Positions 27,478 to 36,798 of a DNA stretch of 64,000 bases are shown here, piece by piece. The notes below the pieces were generated by a model. That model was given only the letters and a program-made list of their open reading frames with translations, searched no databases and was not told the origin of the DNA. Positions within the stretch are counted from its first letter, which is position 1. Every line of letters starts with the position of its first letter. The stretch is from JAOZHU01 sp964632845. GTDB taxonomy: Archaea; Thermoproteota; Bathyarchaeia; Bathyarchaeales; Bathycorpusculaceae. The stretch spans positions 62,001 to 126,000 of the forward strand of contig CAZWDU010000004.1 in the NCBI GenBank assembly GCA_964632845.1, in the 5' to 3' direction. A program made the position numbers and the translations under genes.

Positions 27478-28389
27478 ATGAATTTAATCGATAAAATCCA
27501 GAAGCTCAAGAAAGAGAAAAAAGCAGTGATTCTTGCGCATAACTATCAGAGACCAGAGATTCAAGACGTAGCGGATTACGTTGGCGATAGCATTGAACTC
27601 AGCCGCAAAGCCATGCAGGAAACTCAGGCGGAAATGATTGTTTGTGCAGCTGTGGATTTTATGGCTGAATCCGCGGCTGTATTGAACCCGGAAAAGAAGG
27701 TGCTTTTGCCCACGCTTGGTGCACGTTGTCCTATGGCGCAGATGCTCACGGTTGATGAAGTTAAACGGTGGAAAACGCTTTACCCAGCTGCGCCTGTGGT
27801 GCTTTACGTTAACACGTTAGCTTCAGCCAAAGCTTACTGTGATATCTGCTGTACTTCAGCTAACGCTGTGGAGGTTATTAATTCGCTTGATGCTGAAACT
27901 GTGCTGTTTGGTCCAGACCGTAACTTGGCTGAGTACGTTGCTGAAGAAACTGGGAAAAACCTGATTCCCATACCTGAATATGGTTTCTGCCCGACTCATT
28001 TGCTTTTTCAGCCTGAAGATGTGGCTGGGCTTAAGCTTCAGTACCCTAATGCTGCCGTGATGGTTCATCCCGAATGTAGTGCCGAAATGCGTAAAATAGC
28101 TGATTTCATCGGTAGCACTTCGAAGATGTGTCGTTACGCGCGGGAATGTAACGCTAAAACGTTTATCGTGGGTACTGAAATAGGCTTGTTGCATCGGTTG
28201 CGTAAGGAGAATCCAGATAAGCATTTTTTCGCGGCTTATGCAGACGTGGTGTGCCCCAACATGAAGTTGACCACGCTGGACAGGCTTTATTCTTCTTTGA
28301 AGGAAGAAAAACACGTGGTTAAAGTTCCAGATGCTACGACTGAAAAGGCTAGAGTAGCGCTGGAACGGATGTTTGAAGTTAAAAGCTGA
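27478..28389 (+). CDS. nadA: Quinolinate synthase NadA
   Basis: 303 residues from ATG at 27478; a TTG 30 bases upstream would add ten residues but lies upstream of the likely transcript start. Hallmarks: ILAHNYQRPEIQDVADYVGD, the three cluster cysteines (GARCPMAQ, CDICCTSANAV with two adjacent Cys, ARECNAKTF), PDRNLAEYV and VHPECSAEM. It makes quinolinate from iminoaspartate and dihydroxyacetone phosphate using a [4Fe-4S] cluster. NadB/NadC are not adjacent; a salvage enzyme is at 12.7 kb. Confidence 0.97.
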   Translation: MNLIDKIQKLKKEKKAVILAHNYQRPEIQDVADYVGDSIELSRKAMQETQAEMIVCAAVDFMAESAAVLNPEKKVLLPTLGARCPMAQMLTVDEVKRWKTLYPAAPVVLYVNTLASAKAYCDICCTSANAVEVINSLDAETVLFGPDRNLAEYVAEETGKNLIPIPEYGFCPTHLLFQPEDVAGLKLQYPNAAVMVHPECSAEMRKIADFIGSTSKMCRYARECNAKTFIVGTEIGLLHRLRKENPDKHFFAAYADVVCPNMKLTTLDRLYSSLKEEKHVVKVPDATTEKARVALERMFEVKS

Positions 28390-28728
28390 AAAAGCGCTTT
28401 AGGCGAGAACGCTTCGCGTGTGTAAGCTGTTTTGCTGTATAATTCGGTTGGGTGGTAGAGCACGTTTGCTTAATTCCCTCGGTTGATGCAGCTTCCTATC
28501 GTGGAAACGCCGTGCGTTTTCCGCGGTTGCTACCTTGTTTGCTTTTGCACTGCCAAATTTGATGCGCGCTTTCGGTAGCAGGGAATTTCGTGTTCAAACA
28601 ACGGTATTTTTTTCACTGTTGCGCTTTCTCCCTAATGTGAGCAACGGGCTGTTAGTGCTTAAAAATTTTGTGATTAGAATCTGTGAAATGCATGGAAACT
28701 TTCGTTAAGCCGTATGCGAAGAAATTTT
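28390..28728. other. Intergenic region, no gene recognised
   Basis: 339 bases between nadA and the convergent radical SAM gene. No credible ORF. It contains a hairpin with a one-base bulge around GGAAACGCCGTGCGTTTTCC (near 28502-28521) and T-rich runs compatible with termination from both sides. I compared it mentally with RNase P, SRP and tRNA consensus elements and saw no match. Confidence 0.4.
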
Positions 28729-29358
28729 TTACCAGAAGCACGGAGTGCACACGCGTAGCCGAAACTTCACGCCCAGTTTTTTCGCGGTTTCACGGACTTT
28801 TTGCAGGTCAATTTCAGGTGTTGTCACCGCTGTGACTTCGGTTTCCAATTCTTCTTTTGCGCTGCGGATGAACTGTAAAGTAGCATCGTAGGCACCAGCG
28901 AACTCGGGCTTACAGACTTCGTTGTAGGTTTCTTCGTCGCCAGCGTTTAAGCTGACACTGACTTTGTTCACGCCAGCGTTTTTCAGTTCTTTTGCCACGT
29001 TTCTGCCTTGGTTAAGCACGTTGCCATGTCCATTTGTGTTTACGCGGATGACTACGGATTTGCTGTAGTGCTGTCGTATCCACTGTGTAACTTCTATTAA
29101 GCAATCCAGCCTAGCGGTTGGTTCTCCGAAACCGCAGAAAACGATTTCCTTCCAGTTTCTAGCGTAAAGGGCTTGCTTAAGTTCAGAGAGTATTGTGGCA
29201 AAAGTTGGTTCCTCGGTTAGTTTGAGGTTGAAGTCTGCTACGCCTTTTTTGAAGTTTCGGATGCAGAAGATGCAGCGGTTTGAACACTTGTTGGTTATGT
29301 TCAGGTAAAGTTTGTCTTCAAGCCAGTAAACTGTTGTTGGCTTTTCTTCGCGAACCAT
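28729..29358 (-). CDS. Radical SAM protein, TatD-linked type
   Basis: 209 residues. LNITNKCSNRCIFCIRNFKKGV holds the CxxxCxxC cluster motif for S-adenosylmethionine cleavage; GFGEPTARLDCL and VRVNTNGHGN are the following strands. Length, CIRN sequence and the C-terminal LRVCTPCFW ending match the short radical SAM proteins usually linked to TatD nuclease genes; a TatD gene is not in this window. Substrate unknown. Divergent from the second radical SAM gene across a 128-base gap. Confidence 0.85.
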   Translation of the reverse strand: MVREEKPTTVYWLEDKLYLNITNKCSNRCIFCIRNFKKGVADFNLKLTEEPTFATILSELKQALYARNWKEIVFCGFGEPTARLDCLIEVTQWIRQHYSKSVVIRVNTNGHGNVLNQGRNVAKELKNAGVNKVSVSLNAGDEETYNEVCKPEFAGAYDATLQFIRSAKEELETEVTAVTTPEIDLQKVRETAKKLGVKFRLRVCTPCFW

Positions 29359-29486
29359 CTTTCAAGCCTTTAAAACACAATAAGCGTTTTAATCGTATTA
29401 AACGTTGTTTGGCGACATGAAGAAGGGTCAGCGACGCAAAAACCGACTCGGCATACAGGGCAAGTGATGGAGGCAGCGAATGGTTT

Positions 29487-30395
29487 TTGTTTATCTTGAC
29501 ACAATGTGTTCTCAGTGAAAACGCAGTGCCCGTAATCTCGCGTTTTGACCCTTGGCGTTCCAGCCTCTGCACGTGCCCGCCGAAATTAACTTTTAACCCA
29601 TACACAGGATGTGACCACGCATGCGTCTACTGTTACGCTTCAAGCTACATTCCCCGTTTTGCAGATTGCCGACCGAAAAAAGACGTAGTGCAACGGTTAC
29701 AGCGTGAAGCCGCAAAGTTGAAGGGGGAAACAGTGTCCATGGCGAATTCTTCTGACCCTTATCCGCGTTTGGAGGCTAAAACAGGCTTAACACGGAAGTG
29801 CCTTGCAGTTTTCGCACAGAGCAATTGCCGAGTTCAGGTAATCACTAAATCCAGTTTGGTCACGCGTGACGCAGACTTGCTGGGCAAAGTTCCAGCCATG
29901 GTTGCGGTGACTATCACCACGGATGATGATGCTAAAGCGCGGTTGATTGAGCCGCACGCGCCATCAGCAACGGAACGCTTGAAAACCGTTGAAACGCTCA
30001 TCCGCAAGGGCATTCCAGTGTCTGTGCGTGTAGACCCAATAATCCCGTTTGTAAATGACAAACCCAAAAGCCTTATTGCTACGTTGGCAAGCATAGGCGT
30101 TAAGCACGTTACAAGTTCAACTTACAAGGTTAAACGTGACAATTGGCAGCGTTTTGCGGTGGCTATGCCTGAAATTGCAGAAAAGCTGAAGCCGCTGTAT
30201 TTTGGTGATGGGGAAAAAATAGGTGGCTACGTGCTTTTGCCTAAAGCATTCAGGCTTAAACTGATGAGTACAGTGCGCAGTTCAGCTGTGGAGAATGGCC
30301 TGCGGTTTGGAGTTTGCAGGGAAAACCTGAGCCAGTTGAACACGGCAACATGCGATGGCTCATGGCTAATGCCCAAAAGCGTTAGAGGAGCTTGA
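29487..30395 (+). CDS. Radical SAM protein, spore-photoproduct-lyase-like (Rv2578c type)
   Basis: 302 residues from TTG; a GTG a few codons in is another option. The motif CDHACVYCYASSYIPRF (CxxxCxxC) binds the iron-sulfur cluster; the upstream PKLTFNPYTGC and downstream SNSSDPYPRLEAKTGLTR-type segment (reads ANSSDPYPRLE) are typical of this SPL-like family, whose substrate is unknown. It is followed directly by DNA polymerase IV, with GAGGAG inside its last codons, so the two are co-expressed. That pairing suggests a DNA-damage role. Confidence 0.87.
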   Translation: MFILTQCVLSENAVPVISRFDPWRSSLCTCPPKLTFNPYTGCDHACVYCYASSYIPRFADCRPKKDVVQRLQREAAKLKGETVSMANSSDPYPRLEAKTGLTRKCLAVFAQSNCRVQVITKSSLVTRDADLLGKVPAMVAVTITTDDDAKARLIEPHAPSATERLKTVETLIRKGIPVSVRVDPIIPFVNDKPKSLIATLASIGVKHVTSSTYKVKRDNWQRFAVAMPEIAEKLKPLYFGDGEKIGGYVLLPKAFRLKLMSTVRSSAVENGLRFGVCRENLSQLNTATCDGSWLMPKSVRGA

Positions 30396-30397
30396 TT

Positions 30398-31504
30398 ATG
30401 GTGCAAGCGCGTGTTGTGCTGTTGGTGGATTTGGACTATTTTTTTGCCCAATGTGAAGAGTTGCGGAATCCTGCTTTGAAAGGCAAGCCTATTGTGGTTG
30501 GCATGTATTCTGGTCGCACAGCAGACAGCGGTGCAGTCAGCACCGCTAACTACATAGCCCGAAAATATGGGGTTAAGTCTGGGGTTCCGTTGTTTTTGGC
30601 GAAGAAGCGGTTGGAGGGCACGGAAGCGGTTTTTCTGCCTGTGGACGCCGAGTTTTACGAGCACGTCTCCGACAGGATAATGCAGGCGTTCAGGGATTAC
30701 GCTGATGTGTTCGAGCAGGTAAGCATAGATGAGGCTTATTTGGATGTTACGCAGAGAGTTCAGGGAAACTTTGAGGCGGCAAAAGAGTTAGCGCAGAAAA
30801 TGAAAACTACGGTGAAACAGCAGCACGGACTTACATTTTCCGTAGGCGTAGGACCAAACAAACTTGTCGCCAAAATAGCCTGTGACAGCCAGAAACCTGA
30901 TGGGCTTGCAGTGGTGACACCTGAGGAAGTCACACTTTTCCTTGCGCCGTTGCCTGTTGACCGCTTGATAGGTGTTGGACGAAAAACAACCGTGAAAATG
31001 GAAAACTTGGGCGTTAGGACTATTGGTGATTTGGCGCGGTTTGATGTGCAGAGGCTATTGGAGGTTTTCGGTAAAACCTTAGGCGTTTATTTTCACAACG
31101 CGGCTAACGGCGTTGACGACGATCCTGTGCAAGAAGCTGGAGAAACAGAGTCAATCAGTAGAATTGCGACCTTGAAGGAGAACACACGTGACTTGGCGGT
31201 CATTTTGGAAAAGACCAAACAGCTAACTGAAGACATCAGCAAAGAGCTTGCGCAGAGAAACATCAGCTTCAAACAAGTAGGAATAATCGCCATTATGGCT
31301 GACCTGAGCGTTCACAGTCGGTCGCAAACGTTGGAAAGACCTGAAAGCAACGTGAATATCCTTGGGAAAACTGTGCAATCACTTTTCGAAAAATTGCTCG
31401 GCGAATCTGAATTTGAAATTCGCAGAGTCGGCGTAAAAATCTCCCGTTTCACCAGAGAAGAAACTAAGCAGAAGCAATTATCAAACTTTTTCCAGAACAC
31501 CTAG
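30398..31504 (+). CDS. Y-family DNA polymerase IV (Dpo4/DinB)
   Basis: 368 residues from ATG at 30398, which has GAGGAG at 30385-30390 at good distance; the TTG at 30392 is too close to it. Catalytic Asp in LLVDLDYFFAQCEE, Asp-Glu in VSIDEAYLDVT; the YIARKYGVKSGVP finger, PNKLVAKIACDSQKP and the thumb DRLIGVGRKTTVKMENLG helix-hairpin-helix are present. A little-finger domain follows, and the tail KQLSNFFQ resembles a PCNA-interacting peptide (QxxxxFF type). Error-prone translesion synthesis. Coupled to the SPL-like radical SAM gene. Confidence 0.96.
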   Translation: MVQARVVLLVDLDYFFAQCEELRNPALKGKPIVVGMYSGRTADSGAVSTANYIARKYGVKSGVPLFLAKKRLEGTEAVFLPVDAEFYEHVSDRIMQAFRDYADVFEQVSIDEAYLDVTQRVQGNFEAAKELAQKMKTTVKQQHGLTFSVGVGPNKLVAKIACDSQKPDGLAVVTPEEVTLFLAPLPVDRLIGVGRKTTVKMENLGVRTIGDLARFDVQRLLEVFGKTLGVYFHNAANGVDDDPVQEAGETESISRIATLKENTRDLAVILEKTKQLTEDISKELAQRNISFKQVGIIAIMADLSVHSRSQTLERPESNVNILGKTVQSLFEKLLGESEFEIRRVGVKISRFTREETKQKQLSNFFQNT

Positions 31505-31671
31505 CTCGAGTCAGTAAGCTATCTAAGGTGAGAAGGAAACGACAGCGCGCAGAAAAAACTGTAGCGCCCATAAATAGAAAGTATACAAAGACTGAATTTA
31601 AGTATGGGACAAATGTTTGCGTGGAAGCTCCTTGAAAAGTTTTTATTTGCAGTTCCCGTTACCTACGGTTG

Positions 31672-32571
31672 ATGTCGGGCAAGGAATTTTTCACAAACCG
31701 CTATCGACAATTAGGCTGGGAATTTGAAGACGCTAAGCCCAGACAAGCCATCAGAGTAAACATGTCAAACGCGAAGGGCAAAAACCTTGTAGAAAGGCTA
31801 CACGCCGCCGGAGTCCAGCTTGAGAAAATTCCTTTTCTTGAAACAGGCTACTGGATTTGCAGCGCCAAAGTTTCCGTGGGCGCCACTGCAGAATACCTGC
31901 TCGGCTTATACTCAATCCAAGAAGCAGCAGCCCAAATCCCAGCCACCCTATTCACCGCGCTTAAGCATAAGACAGTGTTAGATACCTGTGCTGCGCCGGG
32001 CGGAAAAACTGTGCAACTGGCTGATTTAATGGAGAACACAGGTGTCATAGTAGCGTTGGACATCAAGAAACGACGTTTAGCTGCATTGGCGAATCACTTG
32101 GAACGCTGCCACATTAGCAACGCGATAGTTTACCCGCTTGACGCCAGACAGGTTTCGCAGCTAAACCTGAAATTTGACCGCGTGCTCTTGGATGCGCCGT
32201 GCTCTGGAAACTTCGCCGCGGACAAAGCTTGGCTTAAACACAGAACGCTACAAGATGTAACGCGAAACGCACAGTTACAACGCGAACTATTAACCGCGGC
32301 TGCCGCTTGCCTCAGAGATGACGGCGAAATCGTTTATTCAACTTGTTCGCTGGAGCCTGAAGAAAACGAGTTGAACATGAATTGGGCTGTAGAACGCTTG
32401 AACCTGCAGATTAAAGAGGTAAACTGCCATGGTCAGAAAGGATTGATAGAGGTTTTTGGAAAGCGTTTGGATGCTTCGGTGGAACGTTGCAGGCGAATTT
32501 GGCCTGCGGAAACACAGGGCTTTTTCGTGTGTAAACTCAAAAAGGCGAAAAACAATGAAAGCACTGATTGA
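31672..32571 (+). CDS. RNA cytosine-5 methyltransferase (RsmB/NSUN type)
   Basis: 299 residues from ATG at 31672. VLDTCAAPGGKTVQLAD (SAM site), VALDIKKRRLAAL, LDAPCSG (PCxG Cys), and IVYSTCSLEPEENE (catalytic TCS Cys) are intact. It methylates C5 of cytosine in tRNA or rRNA. There is no N-terminal PUA domain; the next gene, which overlaps its end by 17 bases, encodes a separate PUA-type protein that may supply RNA binding. Confidence 0.95.
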   Translation: MSGKEFFTNRYRQLGWEFEDAKPRQAIRVNMSNAKGKNLVERLHAAGVQLEKIPFLETGYWICSAKVSVGATAEYLLGLYSIQEAAAQIPATLFTALKHKTVLDTCAAPGGKTVQLADLMENTGVIVALDIKKRRLAALANHLERCHISNAIVYPLDARQVSQLNLKFDRVLLDAPCSGNFAADKAWLKHRTLQDVTRNAQLQRELLTAAAACLRDDGEIVYSTCSLEPEENELNMNWAVERLNLQIKEVNCHGQKGLIEVFGKRLDASVERCRRIWPAETQGFFVCKLKKAKNNESTD

Positions 32572-33022
32572 TTTTGCGCGCAAACTGGGTGCTGATTTTG
32601 CTGTGAACGCGGACTTTATAGTGGAAAAGGCAGGTCGTTATTTCCTTCTGAATAGTAACCTGAAAAGGCGTATCGGAAGGAATTTTTATTATGCAGGAAC
32701 TTACTTGGGAAAAGTTAAAAATGGGAAATTCTTTCCAAGTTTCAATTTGCTGGCGATGCTTGCAAAAGGTGAAGCTAACAAGATTGTTGTTGATAGGAAA
32801 ACAGCGTGGCTGTTTATTTGCGGCAGAGACGTCTTCAGAAAAGGGATAATAAACATGAAAGGTTCGGGGAGGAAAGGTGCCTTCACGCTGGTGATGAACG
32901 AGTTCGGCGAGTGCCTAGGTTTTGGCAAAATAGTGTGCAGTTTGGATGCTGATGTGCAGAGCACTGAGGTTGTTGTGAAGAACATTTCTGATTTGGGGGA
33001 CTTTTTGCGCAGAGAACAGTAG
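32555..33022 (+). CDS. PUA-type RNA-binding protein (Nip7-like)
   Basis: 155 residues from ATG at 32555, overlapping the methyltransferase gene. The upstream frame extension is inside the methyltransferase and unlikely. The N-terminal alpha/beta part (FAVNADFIVEKAGRYFLLN) and C-terminal PUA domain (AWLFICGRDVFRKGI..., then FTLVMNEFGECLGFGKIV) match the Nip7/pre-PUA-PUA architecture found in ribosome biogenesis factors and RNA-methylation partners. Overlap with an m5C methyltransferase suggests they act on the same RNA. Confidence 0.83.
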   Translation: MKALIDFARKLGADFAVNADFIVEKAGRYFLLNSNLKRRIGRNFYYAGTYLGKVKNGKFFPSFNLLAMLAKGEANKIVVDRKTAWLFICGRDVFRKGIINMKGSGRKGAFTLVMNEFGECLGFGKIVCSLDADVQSTEVVVKNISDLGDFLRREQ

Positions 33023-33149
33023 CGTGTCAGGTGTAAAGTAGCTGCTTCAACGCTTAGTTCTTTGTTGAGGGGCAATATAAGGCTGCGCTCACAGTAATTC
33101 AATAATTTGGATATTTGTTGAACGTTTATTTACCAAAATAATCGATAAG

Positions 33150-33159
33150 CTTATATATG
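33150..33159 (+). promoter_or_regulatory. TATA box for glnA
   Basis: CTTATATATG about 65 bases before the ATG at 33222; GGAG at 33213-33216 is the ribosome-binding site. Confidence 0.6.
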
Positions 33160-33221
33160 TTTATGCAGAATGTGATTTCCATAACACATGAAAACTGAAC
33201 ATTAAACTGGGTGGAGAAAAA

Positions 33222-34586
33222 ATGAAAAACTTCAAAGACGCAGTTTGGAAGAAAAGCGTAACCAAAGTCGTCCAAGAAATACAAGAACAAGACATAAAAT
33301 TCGTTAGACTCCAATTCACCGACATAAACGGCATCATAAAAAACTTGGCCGTAAGCTCAAAAAACATTGAAAGCATGTTCGAAAACGGCCAACCCTTCGA
33401 CGGTTCATCCATAACGGGCTACAGACCCATCGAAGAATCAGACATGGTGCTGTTCCCAGACCCAACAACCTTCGCGGTTTTACCATGGCGTCCCAAAGAA
33501 AAATCCTCTTGCAGACTCATCTGCGATGTATACACGCCGCAAAACAAACGTTTCGAAGGAGACCCGCGCTACATTCTTGAAAGGGCACTAGACAAAGCCG
33601 CCAAAGCAGGCTTCACGTACATCTGTGCCCCTGAACTGGAATTCTTCATGGTCAAAGAAAGCGAAAATGGAGGCTTGCCAACACCTATAGATATGGCAGG
33701 CTACTTCGATTTCCACCCTGGCGACTTAACCGACGATATCAGGCGAGAAATCGCTGACACTGCCGAAGCCTTCGGCATAGAAATAGAAATCTCCCATCAC
33801 GAAGTCGCCTTGGGACAAAACGAAATCGACTTCAAATACGACGAGGCGTTAAAGACCGCTGACAGGGCAATCACCATGAAAATGTGCGGAAAAGTAGTCG
33901 CCGCACGAAACGGCTACATAACCACGTACATGCCGAAACCATTTGCAGGCATAAACGGCTCAGGAATGCACACACACCAAAGCCTATGGGACAAAGAAAT
34001 GAAACAAAACCTCTTCTACAGCGACGACGAAAAAAACGCTTATCTATCCGATACCGCCCGATTCTTCATCGGTGGACAACTAGCCCACGGCAGAAAAATG
34101 TGCGCAGTGCTGAACTCATGGCCAAACAGTTTTAAGCGACTAGTTCCAGGCTACGAAGCACCAGTGTACCTTGCTTGGGCACACAAGAACCGCTCGCCGC
34201 TCATTCGCGTGCCAAACTTCGGCGGAAGAAAAAACGCGGCACGCTGCGAAATACGCTGCCCCGACGGAGCAGGAAACCCATACATGCAGTTTGCTGTTTT
34301 GCTCGCGGCAGGCTTAGACGGCATCAAAAACCAGACTGACCCCGGAGACCCAGTGGAGCTGAACGTGTACCACATGAGCTACGAGGAACGCAAAGAAAGA
34401 GGCATAGTTTCGCTTCCAGAATCGTTGAAAGAGGCGTTGGATGAGTTGGAAAGCAGTGAACTGATGCGTGAGACTCTCGGTGAGACCGCCTTTGAGAATT
34501 TCCTGCGGGAAAAACGGAAAGAATGGGACCTTTTCAGACTGCAAGTAACCGAGTGGGAAGTCAACAGGTACATCAAAAGGCTTTAA
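33222..34586 (+). CDS. glnA: Glutamine synthetase, type I
   Basis: 454 residues, full length. QFTDINGIIKNLAV, FDGSSITGYRPIEESDM, APELEFFMV, SHHEVALGQNEIDFKY, NGSGMHTHQSLW and the LIRVPNFGG/EIRCPDG region are the catalytic and metal-binding blocks. Makes glutamine from glutamate, ammonia and ATP. The region where enteric enzymes carry the adenylylated Tyr reads NVYHMSYEERKERG, so the GlnE-type site is not recognisable, as in most archaeal GSI. Monocistronic with its own TATA box. Confidence 0.98.
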   Translation: MKNFKDAVWKKSVTKVVQEIQEQDIKFVRLQFTDINGIIKNLAVSSKNIESMFENGQPFDGSSITGYRPIEESDMVLFPDPTTFAVLPWRPKEKSSCRLICDVYTPQNKRFEGDPRYILERALDKAAKAGFTYICAPELEFFMVKESENGGLPTPIDMAGYFDFHPGDLTDDIRREIADTAEAFGIEIEISHHEVALGQNEIDFKYDEALKTADRAITMKMCGKVVAARNGYITTYMPKPFAGINGSGMHTHQSLWDKEMKQNLFYSDDEKNAYLSDTARFFIGGQLAHGRKMCAVLNSWPNSFKRLVPGYEAPVYLAWAHKNRSPLIRVPNFGGRKNAARCEIRCPDGAGNPYMQFAVLLAAGLDGIKNQTDPGDPVELNVYHMSYEERKERGIVSLPESLKEALDELESSELMRETLGETAFENFLREKRKEWDLFRLQVTEWEVNRYIKRL

Positions 34587-34611
34587 ACAGCCTTCAATCT
34601 CCTTTTTGTTT

Positions 34612-35883
34612 TTAACTTCTAATTTTCTCCGCTAAACTGCTGATTGCCACAGTGGTTTGCTCTCGTTTTGCTAGGTCTCTCAGGACCACCGCGTTTTGTT
34701 GCAGTTCTTTTTCGCCCACTATCACCGCGTAGTCCACTTGCCGCTTATCCGCATCTTCCAGTGCCTTAGCCATTTTCCGCCCCATAACCTCGAATTCCGT
34801 GGCTATTCCTGCCGCTCTGAGCATTTGTGCAATTTTTAACGCTTTGCCTTTCCACTCTTCTTTAACTGGGATTACTGCCACTCTCTTGTCCTGTTTAGCT
34901 TTCTGCGTAGCGTTCTGAGTTTGCAGTGCAAGGGCTATGCGGTCTAACCCGTGTGCCACACCTGTCGCTGGCGTCGCTTCGCCTCCGAATGCTTCAATAA
35001 GCCTGTCGTATCTTCCTCCGCCGCCTAACGCTATGTCCAGCTCTGGGATGTACACTTCAAAAATCATCCCCGTGTAATACTCTAGACCTCTGGCAAACGC
35101 TGGCTCCACGATGGCGATTTCACATCCGCTTGTGGCGAGCAGCTTTAGGATGTCGAGCAGGTTTTCAGCGGCAGTCTCAGCTTCGCTGTAGCCTTTTACG
35201 TGTGCTTTTATTTTCTCTGTTGTTTCAAACACGTTGCTGCTTTTCAGCTTCAGCAATCCTTCGAGAATTGCGCGGCATTTATCGGGCACGAGCGTGAAGG
35301 CTTCATCGTATTCTTTTTTGTCCATGCGTTGCAGAATGGTGTTTTGAGTTTTGTCGTCTATGTTTTCTTGGCTGAGGATTCCTCTGAGCACGCCGATGTG
35401 CCCCAGTTTGAACGCGTAGTTCCTTAAGCCAGCAGCCTGCATTAGGCTGTTCGTTAGCAGGATTATTTCGGCGTCTGCTTCAGGCTTGTTTGAACCGATT
35501 ATTTCAAAGTCGGATTGCCAAAACTCCCTGTAACGCCCGCGTTGCGGTTCATCATACCGGTAAACGCTGCCCACTGAGAAGGTTCGCAGCGGTTTCGGCT
35601 CATTCTTTAAGACGCTTGTGGCTAAACGCGCTATGGAAGCGGTGAATTCTGGTCGCAGGGCTACGGTGCGGTCGCCGAGGTCTTTGAAGGTGAACATGCG
35701 CTGGCGGATTTCCTCGCCCGATTTCGCAGCTAAAAGCTCGTAGGGTTCAACAACTGGCGTTATGACTTCTTTGTAGCTGTAGAGTACGGCTGTTTCTCGC
35801 GCTTTGGCTATTACGCGGTTCAGCGTTGCAGCTTCTTCAGGCAGTAAATCGCGCATTCCGCGGACAGTTTGGAAAGTCGGCAT
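34612..35883 (-). CDS. hisS: Histidyl-tRNA synthetase
   Basis: 423 residues. Class II motifs: motif 1 in the GMRDLLPEEA to VTPVVEPYELL (reads ITPVVEPYELL) region, motif 2 SVGSVYRYDEPQRGRYREFWQSD, the HisA boxes (ALGGGGRYDRLIEAFGG, and FARGLEYYTGMIFEVY) and a C-terminal anticodon-binding domain from about residue 330 (VAVIPVKEEWKGKALKIA). Charges tRNA-His. Convergent with glnA. Confidence 0.97.
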   Translation of the reverse strand: MPTFQTVRGMRDLLPEEAATLNRVIAKARETAVLYSYKEVITPVVEPYELLAAKSGEEIRQRMFTFKDLGDRTVALRPEFTASIARLATSVLKNEPKPLRTFSVGSVYRYDEPQRGRYREFWQSDFEIIGSNKPEADAEIILLTNSLMQAAGLRNYAFKLGHIGVLRGILSQENIDDKTQNTILQRMDKKEYDEAFTLVPDKCRAILEGLLKLKSSNVFETTEKIKAHVKGYSEAETAAENLLDILKLLATSGCEIAIVEPAFARGLEYYTGMIFEVYIPELDIALGGGGRYDRLIEAFGGEATPATGVAHGLDRIALALQTQNATQKAKQDKRVAVIPVKEEWKGKALKIAQMLRAAGIATEFEVMGRKMAKALEDADKRQVDYAVIVGEKELQQNAVVLRDLAKREQTTVAISSLAEKIRS

Positions 35884-35951
35884 AGCTTAACCTTCTGTTA
35901 CTATTGGGCACTTGATAGTTAAAAAAACTGTGCATTATCTTTTAAACTCTC

Positions 35952-36770
35952 TTATGCCGTCGAGGTGGGTTTGCTGGCTTCCACTTCCAAACGCACCATA
36001 CCCAAGTGAACAATGCCCTCGACGTCGACAGGGTGACTTTTGATGTAGCGGTTAACAATTTCTTTAACAAACGAATCTCGCCGCTCAAGGGGTACTCTTT
36101 CCGTGTAAGGCAGCCACGTGGTTCTTATCCAGCCAGCTAGTCCTTCAGTACCGCTAAGGCTCATAATTTTTGGCAAGAGTTCAACACGCTTCGGTTCTAA
36201 TTCTGCTCCAACCAACATCGCCCTGTATTCTTCTGTGCCACAGAACGCGTAAGGAAACATGAACCCTTCAAAGAAACGTTTCCACGGTGCCTCAAATAGT
36301 AGCTCATCTAAGATACTGAGTACATCTTTGGCGTTGCCTTTGCCGCCCATCTGCAACAAGAGTTGCCCACCAGCCTTCAGACTTCTTTGGATGCCCGTTA
36401 AAACAGCAGACTGGTCAAGAATCCAATGTAACGCGGCGTTTGAGAATACGCGGTCAAACTCTTCTTGAAAAGTCAATGTGCGTGCATCCATTTTCTGAAA
36501 AGAAAGATTCGGATAAGTCTCCTGCGGAAAAGTGCAGCGTGCTGAATTGATCATGTCCTTGGAATTATCAATGCCTATCGCGTAGCCTTGAGGTAAACAT
36601 TGTGCTATTGCTGCTGTGACTTTGCCGTCGCCGCAACCGATGTCCAGCAATGCCTCGTTTCCAGACAGTTTAAGTTTTGGGATAAGTTCTTTTGCCCATT
36701 TATATTGGCTTGCAGAGTTTTTAGCGTAGTCTTCCGCGTTCCACGTATACCGCTTTTGCTGCTCTGCCAT
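35952..36770 (-). CDS. SAM-dependent methyltransferase, class I (trans-aconitate methyltransferase-like)
   Basis: 272 residues. LLDIGCGDGKVTAAIAQ is motif I, IGIDNSKDMINSAR motif II, then FDRVFSNAALHWILDQ and LKAGGQLLLQMGGKGN. The SNAALHW motif is characteristic of the Tam / methyltransferase 11 group that uses small-molecule acceptors; the true substrate is unknown. It follows the EndA-like gene at a short distance (28 bases) in the same direction. Confidence 0.88.
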   Translation of the reverse strand: MAEQQKRYTWNAEDYAKNSASQYKWAKELIPKLKLSGNEALLDIGCGDGKVTAAIAQCLPQGYAIGIDNSKDMINSARCTFPQETYPNLSFQKMDARTLTFQEEFDRVFSNAALHWILDQSAVLTGIQRSLKAGGQLLLQMGGKGNAKDVLSILDELLFEAPWKRFFEGFMFPYAFCGTEEYRAMLVGAELEPKRVELLPKIMSLSGTEGLAGWIRTTWLPYTERVPLERRDSFVKEIVNRYIKSHPVDVEGIVHLGMVRLEVEASKPTSTA

Positions 36771-36798
36771 AGTTACTCGTCTCTTCTGCAGAAAAAAG

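Noticed and set aside
28390..28728. RNase P or SRP RNA
   Set aside because: None of the conserved sequence elements of either RNA could be recognised.
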